A stretch of DNA of 64,000 nucleotides, taken from Nocardia arizonensis. Its GTDB lineage: Bacteria > Actinomycetota > Actinomycetes > Mycobacteriales > Mycobacteriaceae. Both the position numbers and the translations under genes were made by a program. The notes below the pieces were generated by a model. It ran no database searches. It was given only the letters and a program-made list of their open reading frames with translations, and had not been told where the DNA came from. The stretch spans positions 231,863 to 295,862 of the forward strand of contig NZ_LGYZ01000133.1 in the NCBI RefSeq assembly GCF_001310275.1, read 5' to 3'. Position 1 is the stretch's first letter, and the number at the start of each line of letters is the position of its first letter. Of this stretch, positions 48,255-57,127 are shown piece after piece.

Positions 48255-48345
48255 TGGCGGTGGCGGAGGGATTTGAACCCTCGGAGGGGGGTTACCCCTC
48301 ACACGCTTTCGAGGCGTGCTCCTTAGGCCGCTCGGACACGCCACC
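48255..48345 (-). tRNA. tRNA-Ser (CGA anticodon)
   Basis: The gene is 91 nt with an encoded CCA. Acceptor arms are GGTGGCG and CGCCACC, the anticodon loop is CTCGAAA (CGA), the variable arm is long, and the T-arm reads GGTTCAAATCC. A 20-bp near-copy of its 3' end lies at 43554, suggesting that it served as an integration target. In mycobacteria a tRNA-Ser likewise lies beside tadA. Confidence 0.96.
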
Positions 48346-48400
48346 GCCGCCAACGATACCGGAAGGGAGCGGGATCGCTAAATCGCCTGGGCAGCGAGCA

Positions 48401-48874
48401 TCAGCGGTGGGTGCGGAAGAAGTTGTCCAGTAGGGCGGCGCAGTCGGCTTCGAGTACGCCGCCGCGGACCTCGGGACGATGAGTGAGGCGGCGGTCACGC
48501 ACCACGTCCCATAGGGAGCCGACGGCGCCGGTCTTGGGCTCCCAGGCGCCGAAGACGACGCGGCCGATCCGGGCCAGCACGAGTGCGCCCGCGCACATGG
48601 TGCACGGCTCGAGGGTGACCGCGAGGGTGGCGCCGGCCAGCCGCCAGCCTTCACCGTGCACCGCTGCGGCACGGCGCAGGGCGAGGATCTCGGCGTGTGC
48701 GGTCGGATCGCCCAGCGCCTCACGAGCGTTCGCAGCGCGCGCGAGTTCCCGTCCGGCCGAATCGAATACGACCGCGCCGACCGGGACGTCGCGGGGGTCG
48801 GCGGTGGCCGCGGCCTCGATCGCCGCGCGTACCATCGCGATATCGGCGTCGAGCGGATTCGGCGGCAGACTCAC
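48401..48874 (-). CDS. tadA: tRNA-specific adenosine deaminase
   Basis: From GTG 48874 the product has 157 residues and the deaminase zinc motifs: His-Ala-Glu in PTAHAEILALRRAA (about residue 60) and Pro-Cys-x2-Cys in LEPCTMCAGALVLARIGRVVFG (about residue 90). It converts A34 to inosine in tRNA-Arg(ACG). It overlaps the stop of its partner gene by 4 bp, an arrangement conserved in mycobacteria (Rv3752c/Rv3753c). Confidence 0.95.
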   Translation of the reverse strand: MSLPPNPLDADIAMVRAAIEAAATADPRDVPVGAVVFDSAGRELARAANAREALGDPTAHAEILALRRAAAVHGEGWRLAGATLAVTLEPCTMCAGALVLARIGRVVFGAWEPKTGAVGSLWDVVRDRRLTHRPEVRGGVLEADCAALLDNFFRTHR

Positions 48875-49410
48875 CGCGGCAGTTTGTCCAGGACCGCCGA
48901 TAGTTCGTTGGCGAAACCGAGGCGCTGGGCGATCATGCCGAGCTGTTCGTCCGGGTAGAGATCGGTCTCGGCGAGGATGACGCTCAGCACCGGCTCGGGA
49001 AGTCCGAGATCGGCGAGCACACCGAGGTCGCCTTCCTCCCATGGCTCGATATCGTCGAGTTCGTCCGGGTCGATATCGGGGATCTCGATATTGAGCGCCT
49101 CGAGGACGTCGGCGGCGATGTCGTAATCGATCGCTGCCGTGGCGTCCGACACCAGCATCCTGGTCCCGCTCGGCGCGGGCCGCAACACGATGAAGAATTC
49201 GTCATCGATGTCGAGTAGTCCGAACACCGCGCCTGAGCTGCGCAATGCCTTGAGTTCGGTCTCCGCGGCGGACAGATCGGTGAGCGCGGCGGAGCTCAAC
49301 GGACTGCACCGCCACTTGCCGTCTTCGCGGACAACCGCGACTGCGAACCCTTCTACGTCGTCGTAATCTTCCGACGTCGCCCTGTTCGTGCCCGAGCGCT
49401 GTGCTGCCAT
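48871..49410 (-). CDS. tRNA adenosine deaminase-associated protein
   Basis: The 179-residue acidic protein (EDYDDVEGFAVAVVREDGKWRC, DIDDEFFIVLRPAPSGTRMLVSDATAA, PDIDPDELDDIEPWEEGDLGVLADLGL) matches the family always found upstream of tadA in actinobacteria. It is translationally coupled to tadA. Its role is presumed to be in tRNA editing but is unproven. Confidence 0.92.
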   Translation of the reverse strand: MAAQRSGTNRATSEDYDDVEGFAVAVVREDGKWRCSPLSSAALTDLSAAETELKALRSSGAVFGLLDIDDEFFIVLRPAPSGTRMLVSDATAAIDYDIAADVLEALNIEIPDIDPDELDDIEPWEEGDLGVLADLGLPEPVLSVILAETDLYPDEQLGMIAQRLGFANELSAVLDKLPR

Positions 49411-49468
49411 GGCCGCAACGGTAGTCTGCCTGACCCTAAATGTTGAAGTCGTATGCCAATCTGGTCCG

Positions 49469-50419
49469 ATGACTCGTGACCAGAAAGCACCGGTTTGCGT
49501 CCTCGGGGCGGGTTTGATCGGCGGTTCCCTGCTGCGAGCCGCGACCGCCGCCGGATACCCGGCCTGGGGTTACAACCGTTCCGAAGCCGGTGCGCGGGCC
49601 GCGGCGGCCGATGGATTCGATGTCACCGGCGATCTGGGCGCCGCATTGACCCGTGCCGCCGAATCCGACGCGCTGATCGTGATCGCGGTGCCGATGCCCG
49701 CGGTGGACCATCTGCTCGGCGCGATCGAAGACCTCGCGCCCGCCTGCGCGCTCACCGACGTGGTCAGCGTCAAGGGCCCGGTCGCGCGGGCAGTGCGCGA
49801 GCACGGGCTCGCACGACGCTACGTCGGTGGTCATCCGATGGCGGGCACCTCCGAATCGGGCTGGTCCGCAACCGATCCCGAATTGTTCCGCGACGCCGTA
49901 TGGGCGGTCGGGGTGGACGAGGGCGCGCACGCGCAGGTGTGGACGCGGGTCGCGCGGCTCGCGCTGGACTGTGGCTCGGTCGTGGTGCCGGTCGAAGCGG
50001 AGGATCACGACCGCGCCGTCGCGCGCATCTCACATCTGCCGCACGTCCTGGCCGAGGCGCTGGCCGTCGCGGGCGCGGCGGGTGGCCCGCTGGCCCTTGG
50101 ACTCGCGGCCGGCTCCTTCCGCGACGGCACCCGGGTCGCGGGCACCGCGCCGGAGTTGGTGCGCGCGATCTGCGAACCGAACCGCGACGCGCTGCTGAGC
50201 GTCATCGATGACGCGCTGACCGTGCTCACCGCCGCCCGCGACAGCCTGAGCGCGGAGGGTTCGCTGGCCGAACTCACCGAGGCGGGCCACGACGGTCGCC
50301 TCGAGTACGACACCCTGCGGCGCTGGGAGATCACCGGTGTCCGGCCCGGCGACCACGACTGGACCGCCCGGCTACGCGAGGCCGGACGCGACGGCGGGGT
50401 GTTCACGAAACTCCCGTGA
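49469..50419 (+). CDS. tyrA: Prephenate dehydrogenase
   Basis: The chosen ATG at 49469 (MTRDQKAPVCVLGAGLIGGSLLRAA) gives 316 residues. The NAD-binding GAGLIGGSL motif, VVSVKGPVARAV, and the catalytic-region GGHPMAGTSESGW with the key histidine are all present. It oxidises prephenate to 4-hydroxyphenylpyruvate in tyrosine synthesis. Its position divergent from the tadA pair matches mycobacterial order (Rv3754). Confidence 0.93.
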   Translation: MTRDQKAPVCVLGAGLIGGSLLRAATAAGYPAWGYNRSEAGARAAAADGFDVTGDLGAALTRAAESDALIVIAVPMPAVDHLLGAIEDLAPACALTDVVSVKGPVARAVREHGLARRYVGGHPMAGTSESGWSATDPELFRDAVWAVGVDEGAHAQVWTRVARLALDCGSVVVPVEAEDHDRAVARISHLPHVLAEALAVAGAAGGPLALGLAAGSFRDGTRVAGTAPELVRAICEPNRDALLSVIDDALTVLTAARDSLSAEGSLAELTEAGHDGRLEYDTLRRWEITGVRPGDHDWTARLREAGRDGGVFTKLP

Positions 50420-50428
50420 CCGCGCGAC

Positions 50429-51025
50429 TCAGATGCGTTCGGCCAGCCCGGGATAGTTGAGCAGGAAGCCGTCCGCGTCGACGGTGACCGTCGCGCTGGA
50501 CACCGGCGACAGCACGCTGATGCCGTCCGCGCCGCTGCTGTAGACGAGGCCGGCCTCCTGCACGAGCAGATCCGGCAGTCGCACGTACACCACGGGCACG
50601 TGCACGTCCTCGACGGCGTGCTGCAATCCGAAACGCCGGATGGGCAGCGTGTTGAAGAACGGGCTCAACACCACGTCCACGTCGAGAGCGCCCGCGAAGG
50701 TCGACCGTACGTGGCTGCCGCCCGCGTCGACGAGCCAGTAGTCCTCCTCGTCACGGGCGATGGAGGCGTGCCGCTCCCCCGCCGCGGTGGTGGTGCGAAG
50801 GGAGAGCCGTTTGGTGACGCCGTTCTCGTCGGTGACCAGATCGTAGGAGGCGCTGAACGCGGGATGCTCGTCGCAGGCGCCACCGATCATGCGACCGGCG
50901 GCACGGATTCGATTGCCGTTCACGGTCACGCGCACGGACTCCATCCGGGTGCCATTGGGCGAACGCCACGTCAGGATCGCAGGCCACCGGGATGCGCTCT
51001 CGGAACCAGGGGCAGGATTGGTCAC
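50429..51025 (-). CDS. Putative glycolipid-binding domain protein (DUF1089)
   Basis: The 198-residue product (PAILTWRSPNGTRMESVRVTVNGNRIRAAGRMIG, SASYDLVTDENGVTKRLSLRT, DVDVVLSPFFNTLPIRRFGL, VPVVYVRLPDLLVQEAGLVYSS) follows the pattern of the putative glycolipid-binding family (DUF1089), a single beta-rich domain. Ligand and role are unknown. It converges with tyrA, as in related genomes. Confidence 0.88.
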   Translation of the reverse strand: MTNPAPGSESASRWPAILTWRSPNGTRMESVRVTVNGNRIRAAGRMIGGACDEHPAFSASYDLVTDENGVTKRLSLRTTTAAGERHASIARDEEDYWLVDAGGSHVRSTFAGALDVDVVLSPFFNTLPIRRFGLQHAVEDVHVPVVYVRLPDLLVQEAGLVYSSGADGISVLSPVSSATVTVDADGFLLNYPGLAERI

Positions 51026-51136
51026 CTATCTACCGTAAGCGACAAACTCCCGGCGACCGCATCACATCACGTCCCACCCGCATCACATCGGTGACCTCGA
51101 TCGGGCGTTCTGCGAGTCGAATCACATCCCCGCGCG

Positions 51137-53008
51137 TCACACCAGTGATTCCCGCCACGCCGCGTGCAGTCCGGCGAACCGGCCCGAGCCCGCTATCAGC
51201 TCCTCGGGAGCGCCGTCCTCCACGATCCGGCCGCGATCGAGCACGAGCACCCGGTCGGCGATCGACACCGTGGACAGCCGGTGCGCGATGATGACCGCCG
51301 TGCGCTCGCGCAGCACCGTCTCCAGCGCCCGCTGCACCTGCCGTTCGCCCGGAATATCCAGACTCGAAGTGGCCTCATCCAGGACGATGACCGCCGGATC
51401 CGCCAGGAACACCCGGGCGAACGCCACCAATTGCCGCTGTCCGGCCGACAGCCGCCCGCCGCGCTTGCGCACGTCGGTGGCGAATCCGTGCGGCAGGGCC
51501 GCGACGAAATCGTGGAGTCCGACCGCCCGCGCCGCCTCGTACACCTCTTCGTCGGTGGCATCCGGCCTGCCGAGGCGGATATTGTCGGCGACCGATCCCG
51601 AGAACAGGTACGCCTCCTGGGTGACCATGACGATATGGCGGCGCAGATCCGCGTCGGTGAGCCTGCGCAGATCGACGCCGTCGAGGGTCACCGTGCCGCC
51701 GGAGGGGTCGTAGAACCGGGTCAGCACCTTGGCCAGCGTCGACTTGCCCGCACCCGTGGACCCGACCAGCGCGATGACCTGACCGGCGGGGATATCGAGC
51801 GAGAATTCGGGCAGCACCGTGCGGGCCGCGTCCTCGCCGCGTGATTCGTAGCCGAACCAGACATTGTCCAACCGCAGCGCGCCCTCGGCCCTCGGCAGCG
51901 GAATCGGGTCGACGGGTTCGGCCACCGACGGCTCCTCCTCCAGCACGCCGGAGATCTTCTCCAGCGCCGCCGCCGCGGATTGGTAGGAGTTGAACACCTG
52001 CGCGAGTTCGTCCAGCGGACCGTAGAACTCGTTGAGGTAGAGCAGATAGGCGGCGAGCACGCCGAGTGCGAGATCGCCCTCGATGACCTGCCACGCGCCG
52101 ACCACGATCACCACGGCCGTGGTGAGGTTGCCGAGCAGTCGGGTGAGGCCGGCGTAATCGCCCATACCGCGCATGGCCGCCGTGGTGGCCGAGCGATACT
52201 CGGCGTCCTCGATCGCCAGCACCGACTCGTTGCGCTGTTCCCGCCGGAACGCCTGCACCGCGCGCATACCGCCCATGGATTCGACGAACTGCACGACGAC
52301 CTTGGCGATGGCGCCGCGGGTGCGCCGGTATCCGGCCCGCTGGCGGCGCTGGGCCCACCGGGTGACCAGGGCCAGTGGCACGAATCCGATGAGGACGATG
52401 GCGGCGAGGGTCTGATCGAGGTACACCAGCAGCACCGCAATGGTGAGCACGGACAGTATCGCGCTCAGCGCCTGATTGAGCGCGCCCTCGAGCAGTTCCT
52501 GAAGGCTTTCCATGTCATTGGTAAGCCTGGTCACGACCTTGCCCGAGGTGTATTTCTCGTGGAAGGACACGCTCAGCCGCTGTATGTGGGCGAAGGTGCG
52601 CACCCGCAGGTCGAACAGCACGCTCTGGCTCAACCGGCCCGATACCCGCAGGAACAGGTAGGTGGTGAGGGCGGAGAGTCCGATCGAGAAGAGGAAACCC
52701 GCCACCGTCCAGCTCATCGGCGCCCAATTCCCCGCGGCGCCCTCGGCGATTCCGGTGTCGAGTCCGTGCGCGATGAACAGCGGGGCGGACACCTTCGCGG
52801 CATTGTCGACCACGATCAGCGCGAAGGTCAGCAAAGCCCGGCCCCGGTAGGGCCGCAGCAGGCTCGTCAGCAGACGCCGCGAACGCCCGGCCAGCACCAG
52901 ATTGCCGGTATGGGTGACCTCTTGTTCCTCACTGGCGATACCGCGCCAGTCGGCGCTCTCGGTATCCGCGGCGATTTCCACGTCCGCGGTGGTTTCGGTC
53001 GAACTCAC
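51137..53008 (-). CDS. ABC exporter half-transporter, canonical subunit
   Basis: The 623-residue protein has the exporter membrane domain and a nucleotide-binding domain with Walker A GSTGAGKST, Q-loop VTQEAYLF, signature LSAGQRQ, Walker B VIVLDEATSSLD with the catalytic Glu, and H-loop IAHRLS. It begins by a 4-bp overlap with the stop of the upstream subunit. The pair resembles Rv1272c/Rv1273c-type exporters; the substrate is unknown. Confidence 0.93.
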   Translation of the reverse strand: MSSTETTADVEIAADTESADWRGIASEEQEVTHTGNLVLAGRSRRLLTSLLRPYRGRALLTFALIVVDNAAKVSAPLFIAHGLDTGIAEGAAGNWAPMSWTVAGFLFSIGLSALTTYLFLRVSGRLSQSVLFDLRVRTFAHIQRLSVSFHEKYTSGKVVTRLTNDMESLQELLEGALNQALSAILSVLTIAVLLVYLDQTLAAIVLIGFVPLALVTRWAQRRQRAGYRRTRGAIAKVVVQFVESMGGMRAVQAFRREQRNESVLAIEDAEYRSATTAAMRGMGDYAGLTRLLGNLTTAVVIVVGAWQVIEGDLALGVLAAYLLYLNEFYGPLDELAQVFNSYQSAAAALEKISGVLEEEPSVAEPVDPIPLPRAEGALRLDNVWFGYESRGEDAARTVLPEFSLDIPAGQVIALVGSTGAGKSTLAKVLTRFYDPSGGTVTLDGVDLRRLTDADLRRHIVMVTQEAYLFSGSVADNIRLGRPDATDEEVYEAARAVGLHDFVAALPHGFATDVRKRGGRLSAGQRQLVAFARVFLADPAVIVLDEATSSLDIPGERQVQRALETVLRERTAVIIAHRLSTVSIADRVLVLDRGRIVEDGAPEELIAGSGRFAGLHAAWRESLV

Positions 53009-54879
53009 GACGCCACCCCCTCCTTGTGATCGGCGTGCTGCCGAATCACGTTGCCGCCCATCAGTTCCCGGTATCGGGAATTGGTGCGCAGCAGATGTTC
53101 GTGAGTGCCATCGGCCGCGATGCGGCCATCCACGAGCAGCGCGACCCGGTCGGCCAGCGCGGCGGTCGACGGCCGGTGCGCGACAAGCAGCGTGGTCACC
53201 CCGGCCAGTACCTCGCGCAAACGCCGCTGCACCCGCTCCTCGGTTTCCACGTCCAAGGCCGACAACGGATCGTCGAGCACCATGATCCGGCCACGTGCAG
53301 GAGCGTCCGACCTGGTCAGCACGGCGCGGGCGAGAGCGAGCCGCTGGCGCTGGCCGCCGGACAGGCTCAGGCCCTGCTCACCGATCCTGGTGTCGAGTCC
53401 CCAGGGCAGTTCGTCCACGAAGTCGGTGGCCTGCGCGATGTCGAGGGCGCGGCGCACATCGGCGTCGGTGGCCGCGGGATCGCCAAGGGCGACGTTCTCG
53501 CGCACGCTGGCCGAGAAGAGCACCGGATCCTCGAAAGCCACCGTCACCACCTCGCGCAGATCGGCGATCCGCAGCGCGGCGATATCGATGCCGTCGATGG
53601 TGACGCGACCTCCGTCGACGTCGTAGAGTCGCGGAATCAGGTTGAGCAGCGCGGTCTTTCCGCTTCCGGTCGCGCCGACCAGCGCGACCGTCTCGCCGGG
53701 CCGCACGCGCAGCGACACATCGCGCAGCACCGGTCCGCTGTCCACGCCGTCGTCGCCGCGCGGAAAGGCGAAACGCACGCCGTCCAGCCGCAGTTCGCCG
53801 GATATCCGCGCTGGCAACGGCACCGGGCGTGCGGGCTCGCGAATGTCGATCGGTATGTCGATGATCTCCCAGTAGCGATCGGCCGCGGTGCGGGCGTCGT
53901 TCAGTTCGGCCAGCAGAAATCCGGTCCAGATGATCGGCCACTGCACGAAGGTCGCCAGGGTGATGGCCGCGACCAGCGTGCCGAGGGTCATCGTGCCGTG
54001 CACCACAGCGTAACCGCCGTAGCCGAGCGCGAAGGCGATCGCGATCTGCGGCAGGCCGACCATCGCCGACCACAGTGTGGCGTCGAGCCGGACCTTCTCC
54101 AATTCGGTCGCCTGCAATTCCCGCGACTGCGCGGTGAAGCGCGCGCCGAAGAACACGCCGCGCCCCAGCGCCTTCAGCACCCGCACGCCCTGCGCGGCCT
54201 CCTCGGCGGTGGTGGCCAGATCGCCCGCCTGGTCCTGACTGCGCCGCGCCGCGACGCTGTAGCGGCGGTCGAACCGGTTGCACAGGTAGCCGAGCGGAAA
54301 GGCGATCAGGACGAAGATGCACCCCACCTGCCAGCTCAAGACGAACAGGATGATCAGGCCGACCGGGATCACGACCAAGTGAATGCACAGAAACGGGCCC
54401 GCGAAGGCGACGAAGCGGCGCATTGTCCCGAGATCGTCGACCGCGCGCGAGAGCAGCTGACCCGATTCCCACGCGTCGTGGCGGCCGATGGCCAGCGATT
54501 GCAGCTTGCGATAGATCTTGGCCCGCATGGTGATCTCGAACCGCGCGGCGGGCTCGGAGACCAACCACCTTCTGCCCCATACTCCCAGCGCTTCGAGCAG
54601 GCCGAGCAGCACAACGACGACGACCGGCCCGACGATGCCGCCGATATCGCGGCGCGCGATCGGTCCGTCGATGATTCGCGCGATCAGCACCGGTATCGCG
54701 ATCGCCGTCAGTGTGGCGAGCACCGCGAGTACCGTCGCCCCCGCCAGCACATGTCGATAGGGCCGCAGATACGGCAAGAATCGACGCAGCGAGTGCAGAC
54801 GGCCCGGCGCGGGCGCGGCGAGCGGCTCGGGTAAGTCGGATTCCGCTTCGGTTGGCGGCAACTCCGTTGCTACAGACAC
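53005..54879 (-). CDS. ABC exporter half-transporter, degenerate subunit
   Basis: From GTG 54879, preceded by AGGGGGAAA, the product has 624 residues. The nucleotide-binding domain has Walker A GATGSGKTA, signature LSGGQRQ and Walker B IMVLDDPLSALD, with Asp for the catalytic Glu. It therefore forms the non-canonical half of a heterodimer with the next gene. The same asymmetry is seen in the exporter at 34.7-38.3 kb. Confidence 0.93.
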   Translation of the reverse strand: MSVATELPPTEAESDLPEPLAAPAPGRLHSLRRFLPYLRPYRHVLAGATVLAVLATLTAIAIPVLIARIIDGPIARRDIGGIVGPVVVVVLLGLLEALGVWGRRWLVSEPAARFEITMRAKIYRKLQSLAIGRHDAWESGQLLSRAVDDLGTMRRFVAFAGPFLCIHLVVIPVGLIILFVLSWQVGCIFVLIAFPLGYLCNRFDRRYSVAARRSQDQAGDLATTAEEAAQGVRVLKALGRGVFFGARFTAQSRELQATELEKVRLDATLWSAMVGLPQIAIAFALGYGGYAVVHGTMTLGTLVAAITLATFVQWPIIWTGFLLAELNDARTAADRYWEIIDIPIDIREPARPVPLPARISGELRLDGVRFAFPRGDDGVDSGPVLRDVSLRVRPGETVALVGATGSGKTALLNLIPRLYDVDGGRVTIDGIDIAALRIADLREVVTVAFEDPVLFSASVRENVALGDPAATDADVRRALDIAQATDFVDELPWGLDTRIGEQGLSLSGGQRQRLALARAVLTRSDAPARGRIMVLDDPLSALDVETEERVQRRLREVLAGVTTLLVAHRPSTAALADRVALLVDGRIAADGTHEHLLRTNSRYRELMGGNVIRQHADHKEGVAS

Positions 54880-55085
54880 GATTTCCCCCTGTGATGTCGT
54901 GTTGGGTATTACCCGAGACCGACCTCCGATGAGCATGTTCGCATCGGGGTCCGACATTCCAGGGTGGCAGGCGTGGCCGCTCATGCCAACCGATTTTCAC
55001 GCTCCGATGGGGTTCCGATACCAGCCCCGTGCACGACGACATCGGGTCCGCCGTGCCTGCGGACCCGATGTCGGGGTGCGGTCGG

Positions 55086-57008
55086 TCAGCGCGCGGCGGC
55101 GCGCTCCGGTTCCGAGTCGATCGGCGCGTCGGGGAAGGACTGCCGCTGACGGCCGCCGCGCAGAGTGCCCTCGAGATAGGCGGCGCGGCAGGCGCGCCGG
55201 GCGATCTTGCCGCTGGAGGTGCGCGGTATCGATCCGGCGGGTACCAACAGCAGGTCGCGCACGGTGACCCCGTGGCGGCCCGCGATGGCGGCGCGCACGG
55301 TGTCGGCTATGGGCGCCGGATCAGCCCTGCCCGCACCGGTTCCGCGTTCGGCGACGATCACCAACTGTTCGGAGATGTCCTCGGCGTCGACCCGGGTACC
55401 GGACTCGCCGTCGAACCTCTCGGCGGGCAGTCGGTTCGCGGGCACCGAGAAGGCGGCGACGAAGCCGGGTCGCAGCGCCGAATTCGCTTCCTGCGCAGTC
55501 AGTTCCAGATCCTGCGGATAATGGTTGCGCCCGTTCACGATCACCAGGTCCTTCACCCGGCCGGTGATGTACAACTCGCCGTCGACGTACGCGCCGAGAT
55601 CCCCGGTGCGCATCCACAGCGCGTCCGGCCCCGTGCCATCGGCGTGACTGCCCTCGGGCAGCCGCCGCGCCAAGACATTGCGGAAGGTCTCCTCGCTTTC
55701 CCGCGAGCGACCCCAATAGCCGATGCCCATATTCCGCCCGTGCAGCCATATCTCACCGACCGCGCCGTCGGGCTGTTCGGCGCCGTGTTCGACATCGACG
55801 ATCACCGCCCACTGCGACAGCGCCACATATCCGCAGGACACCTGCGCGATGGCATTGTCGGCGCCCGGATCCACCTCGACCATCCGGCCCGCGTTCAATT
55901 CGCCGCGATCGACGTAGACGACCTTCGCCCTGTCGCAATTCCTTGTCGCCGAGACGAACAGCGTCGCCTCCGCCATGCCGTAACACGGTTTGATCGCCGT
56001 CTCGGGCAGCCCGTACGGCGCGAACGCCTCATTGAACTTCCGCATGGAGGTCACCGAAACCGGTTCGCTGCCGTTGACGAGACCGATCACATTCGACAGG
56101 TCCAGTTCCTCGCCGGGTTTCGGCAGCCCGCGGGCCGCGGCGTGTTCGAAGGCGAAATTCGGTGCGGCGGCGAAGGTTCCGGCACCGTCGGAGGCCGCGG
56201 CCAATTCCTTGATCCAGCGGTATGGCCTGCGCACGAACGCGCTCGGGGACATGATGGTGATGAACCCGCCGCCGATGGTCGGCAGGATCACGCACAGCAG
56301 GCCCATGTCGTGGAAAAGGGGCAGCCAGGTCACCCCGCGGGAATTCTCGGTGACGCCGATGGCGTCGATCATCTGCAATAGATTGGTGCCGACCGCACGG
56401 TGGGTGATCTCCACGCCCGCCGGGCTCCGCGTCGACCCCGAGGTGTATTGCAGATACGCGATATCGTCGATTGCTACATCCGGGCGAACCCAACTCTGCC
56501 CGACGCCGTCGGGTATCGCGTCCACCGCGATGATGCGCGGGCGGTGCGCCGCGGGCAGATGGCGAAAGAAGTTCCGCACGCCCGCCGCCGCGGTGGAGAC
56601 GGTCAGGATCGCCGCGGGCGCGCAGTCGTCGAGCACGGTCCGCAGCCGGTCGGTGTGGCCCTGCTCCTCGGGATCGAACAGCGGCACGGCGATGGCGCCC
56701 GCGTAGACGGCGGCGAACAACGAGACGACGTAGTCCAGTCCCTGCGGCGCCAGAATCGCCACCCTGTCCCTGGCGCTCGAAACCTGTTGCAGCCGAGCCG
56801 CGACCGCGCGCAACCGAATCGTGAATTCCCGCCAGGTCAGGTCCTGGTATTCACCGTCGCGCTCGCGGGAGTAGTCGATGTAGCGGTACGCGAGTCCGTC
56901 ACCGTTTTCCGCGCCGTGCTTGTCGACGAAGTCGATCAGGGTCTTGTCACCCGGAATACTGATATTGCCCTGCGCGTCCAGATAGTCGTCAAAGGTCTCG
57001 CCGATCAT
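55086..57008 (-). CDS. Long-chain fatty acyl-AMP ligase (FadD32-like FAAL)
   Basis: The 640-residue adenylating enzyme has YLQYTSGSTRSPAGVEITHRA (motif A3), WLPLFHDMGLL, PCYGMAEATL (A5), WMRTGDLGAY (A7), VNGRNHYPQDLE (A8) and a C-terminal PRTSSGKIARRA lysine motif. FAALs activate fatty acids as acyl-AMP and load them onto acyl carrier domains. The sequence is close in pattern to FadD32, which acts with Pks13 in mycolate synthesis, but no pks13 lies here; instead a KAS gene lies just upstream on the same strand. It may be a paralogue for another lipid. Confidence 0.88.
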   Translation of the reverse strand: MIGETFDDYLDAQGNISIPGDKTLIDFVDKHGAENGDGLAYRYIDYSRERDGEYQDLTWREFTIRLRAVAARLQQVSSARDRVAILAPQGLDYVVSLFAAVYAGAIAVPLFDPEEQGHTDRLRTVLDDCAPAAILTVSTAAAGVRNFFRHLPAAHRPRIIAVDAIPDGVGQSWVRPDVAIDDIAYLQYTSGSTRSPAGVEITHRAVGTNLLQMIDAIGVTENSRGVTWLPLFHDMGLLCVILPTIGGGFITIMSPSAFVRRPYRWIKELAAASDGAGTFAAAPNFAFEHAAARGLPKPGEELDLSNVIGLVNGSEPVSVTSMRKFNEAFAPYGLPETAIKPCYGMAEATLFVSATRNCDRAKVVYVDRGELNAGRMVEVDPGADNAIAQVSCGYVALSQWAVIVDVEHGAEQPDGAVGEIWLHGRNMGIGYWGRSRESEETFRNVLARRLPEGSHADGTGPDALWMRTGDLGAYVDGELYITGRVKDLVIVNGRNHYPQDLELTAQEANSALRPGFVAAFSVPANRLPAERFDGESGTRVDAEDISEQLVIVAERGTGAGRADPAPIADTVRAAIAGRHGVTVRDLLLVPAGSIPRTSSGKIARRACRAAYLEGTLRGGRQRQSFPDAPIDSEPERAAAR

Positions 57009-57127
57009 TAGCCATATCCTTTATCCAATGCCCACACACGGCAGGCAGTGACATCGAACACAGAACGACACGAGCGTCGGCAAGGTTAGCAGGTCCGCGC
57101 CGACCGTCCATACCTCCCCGACATCAA

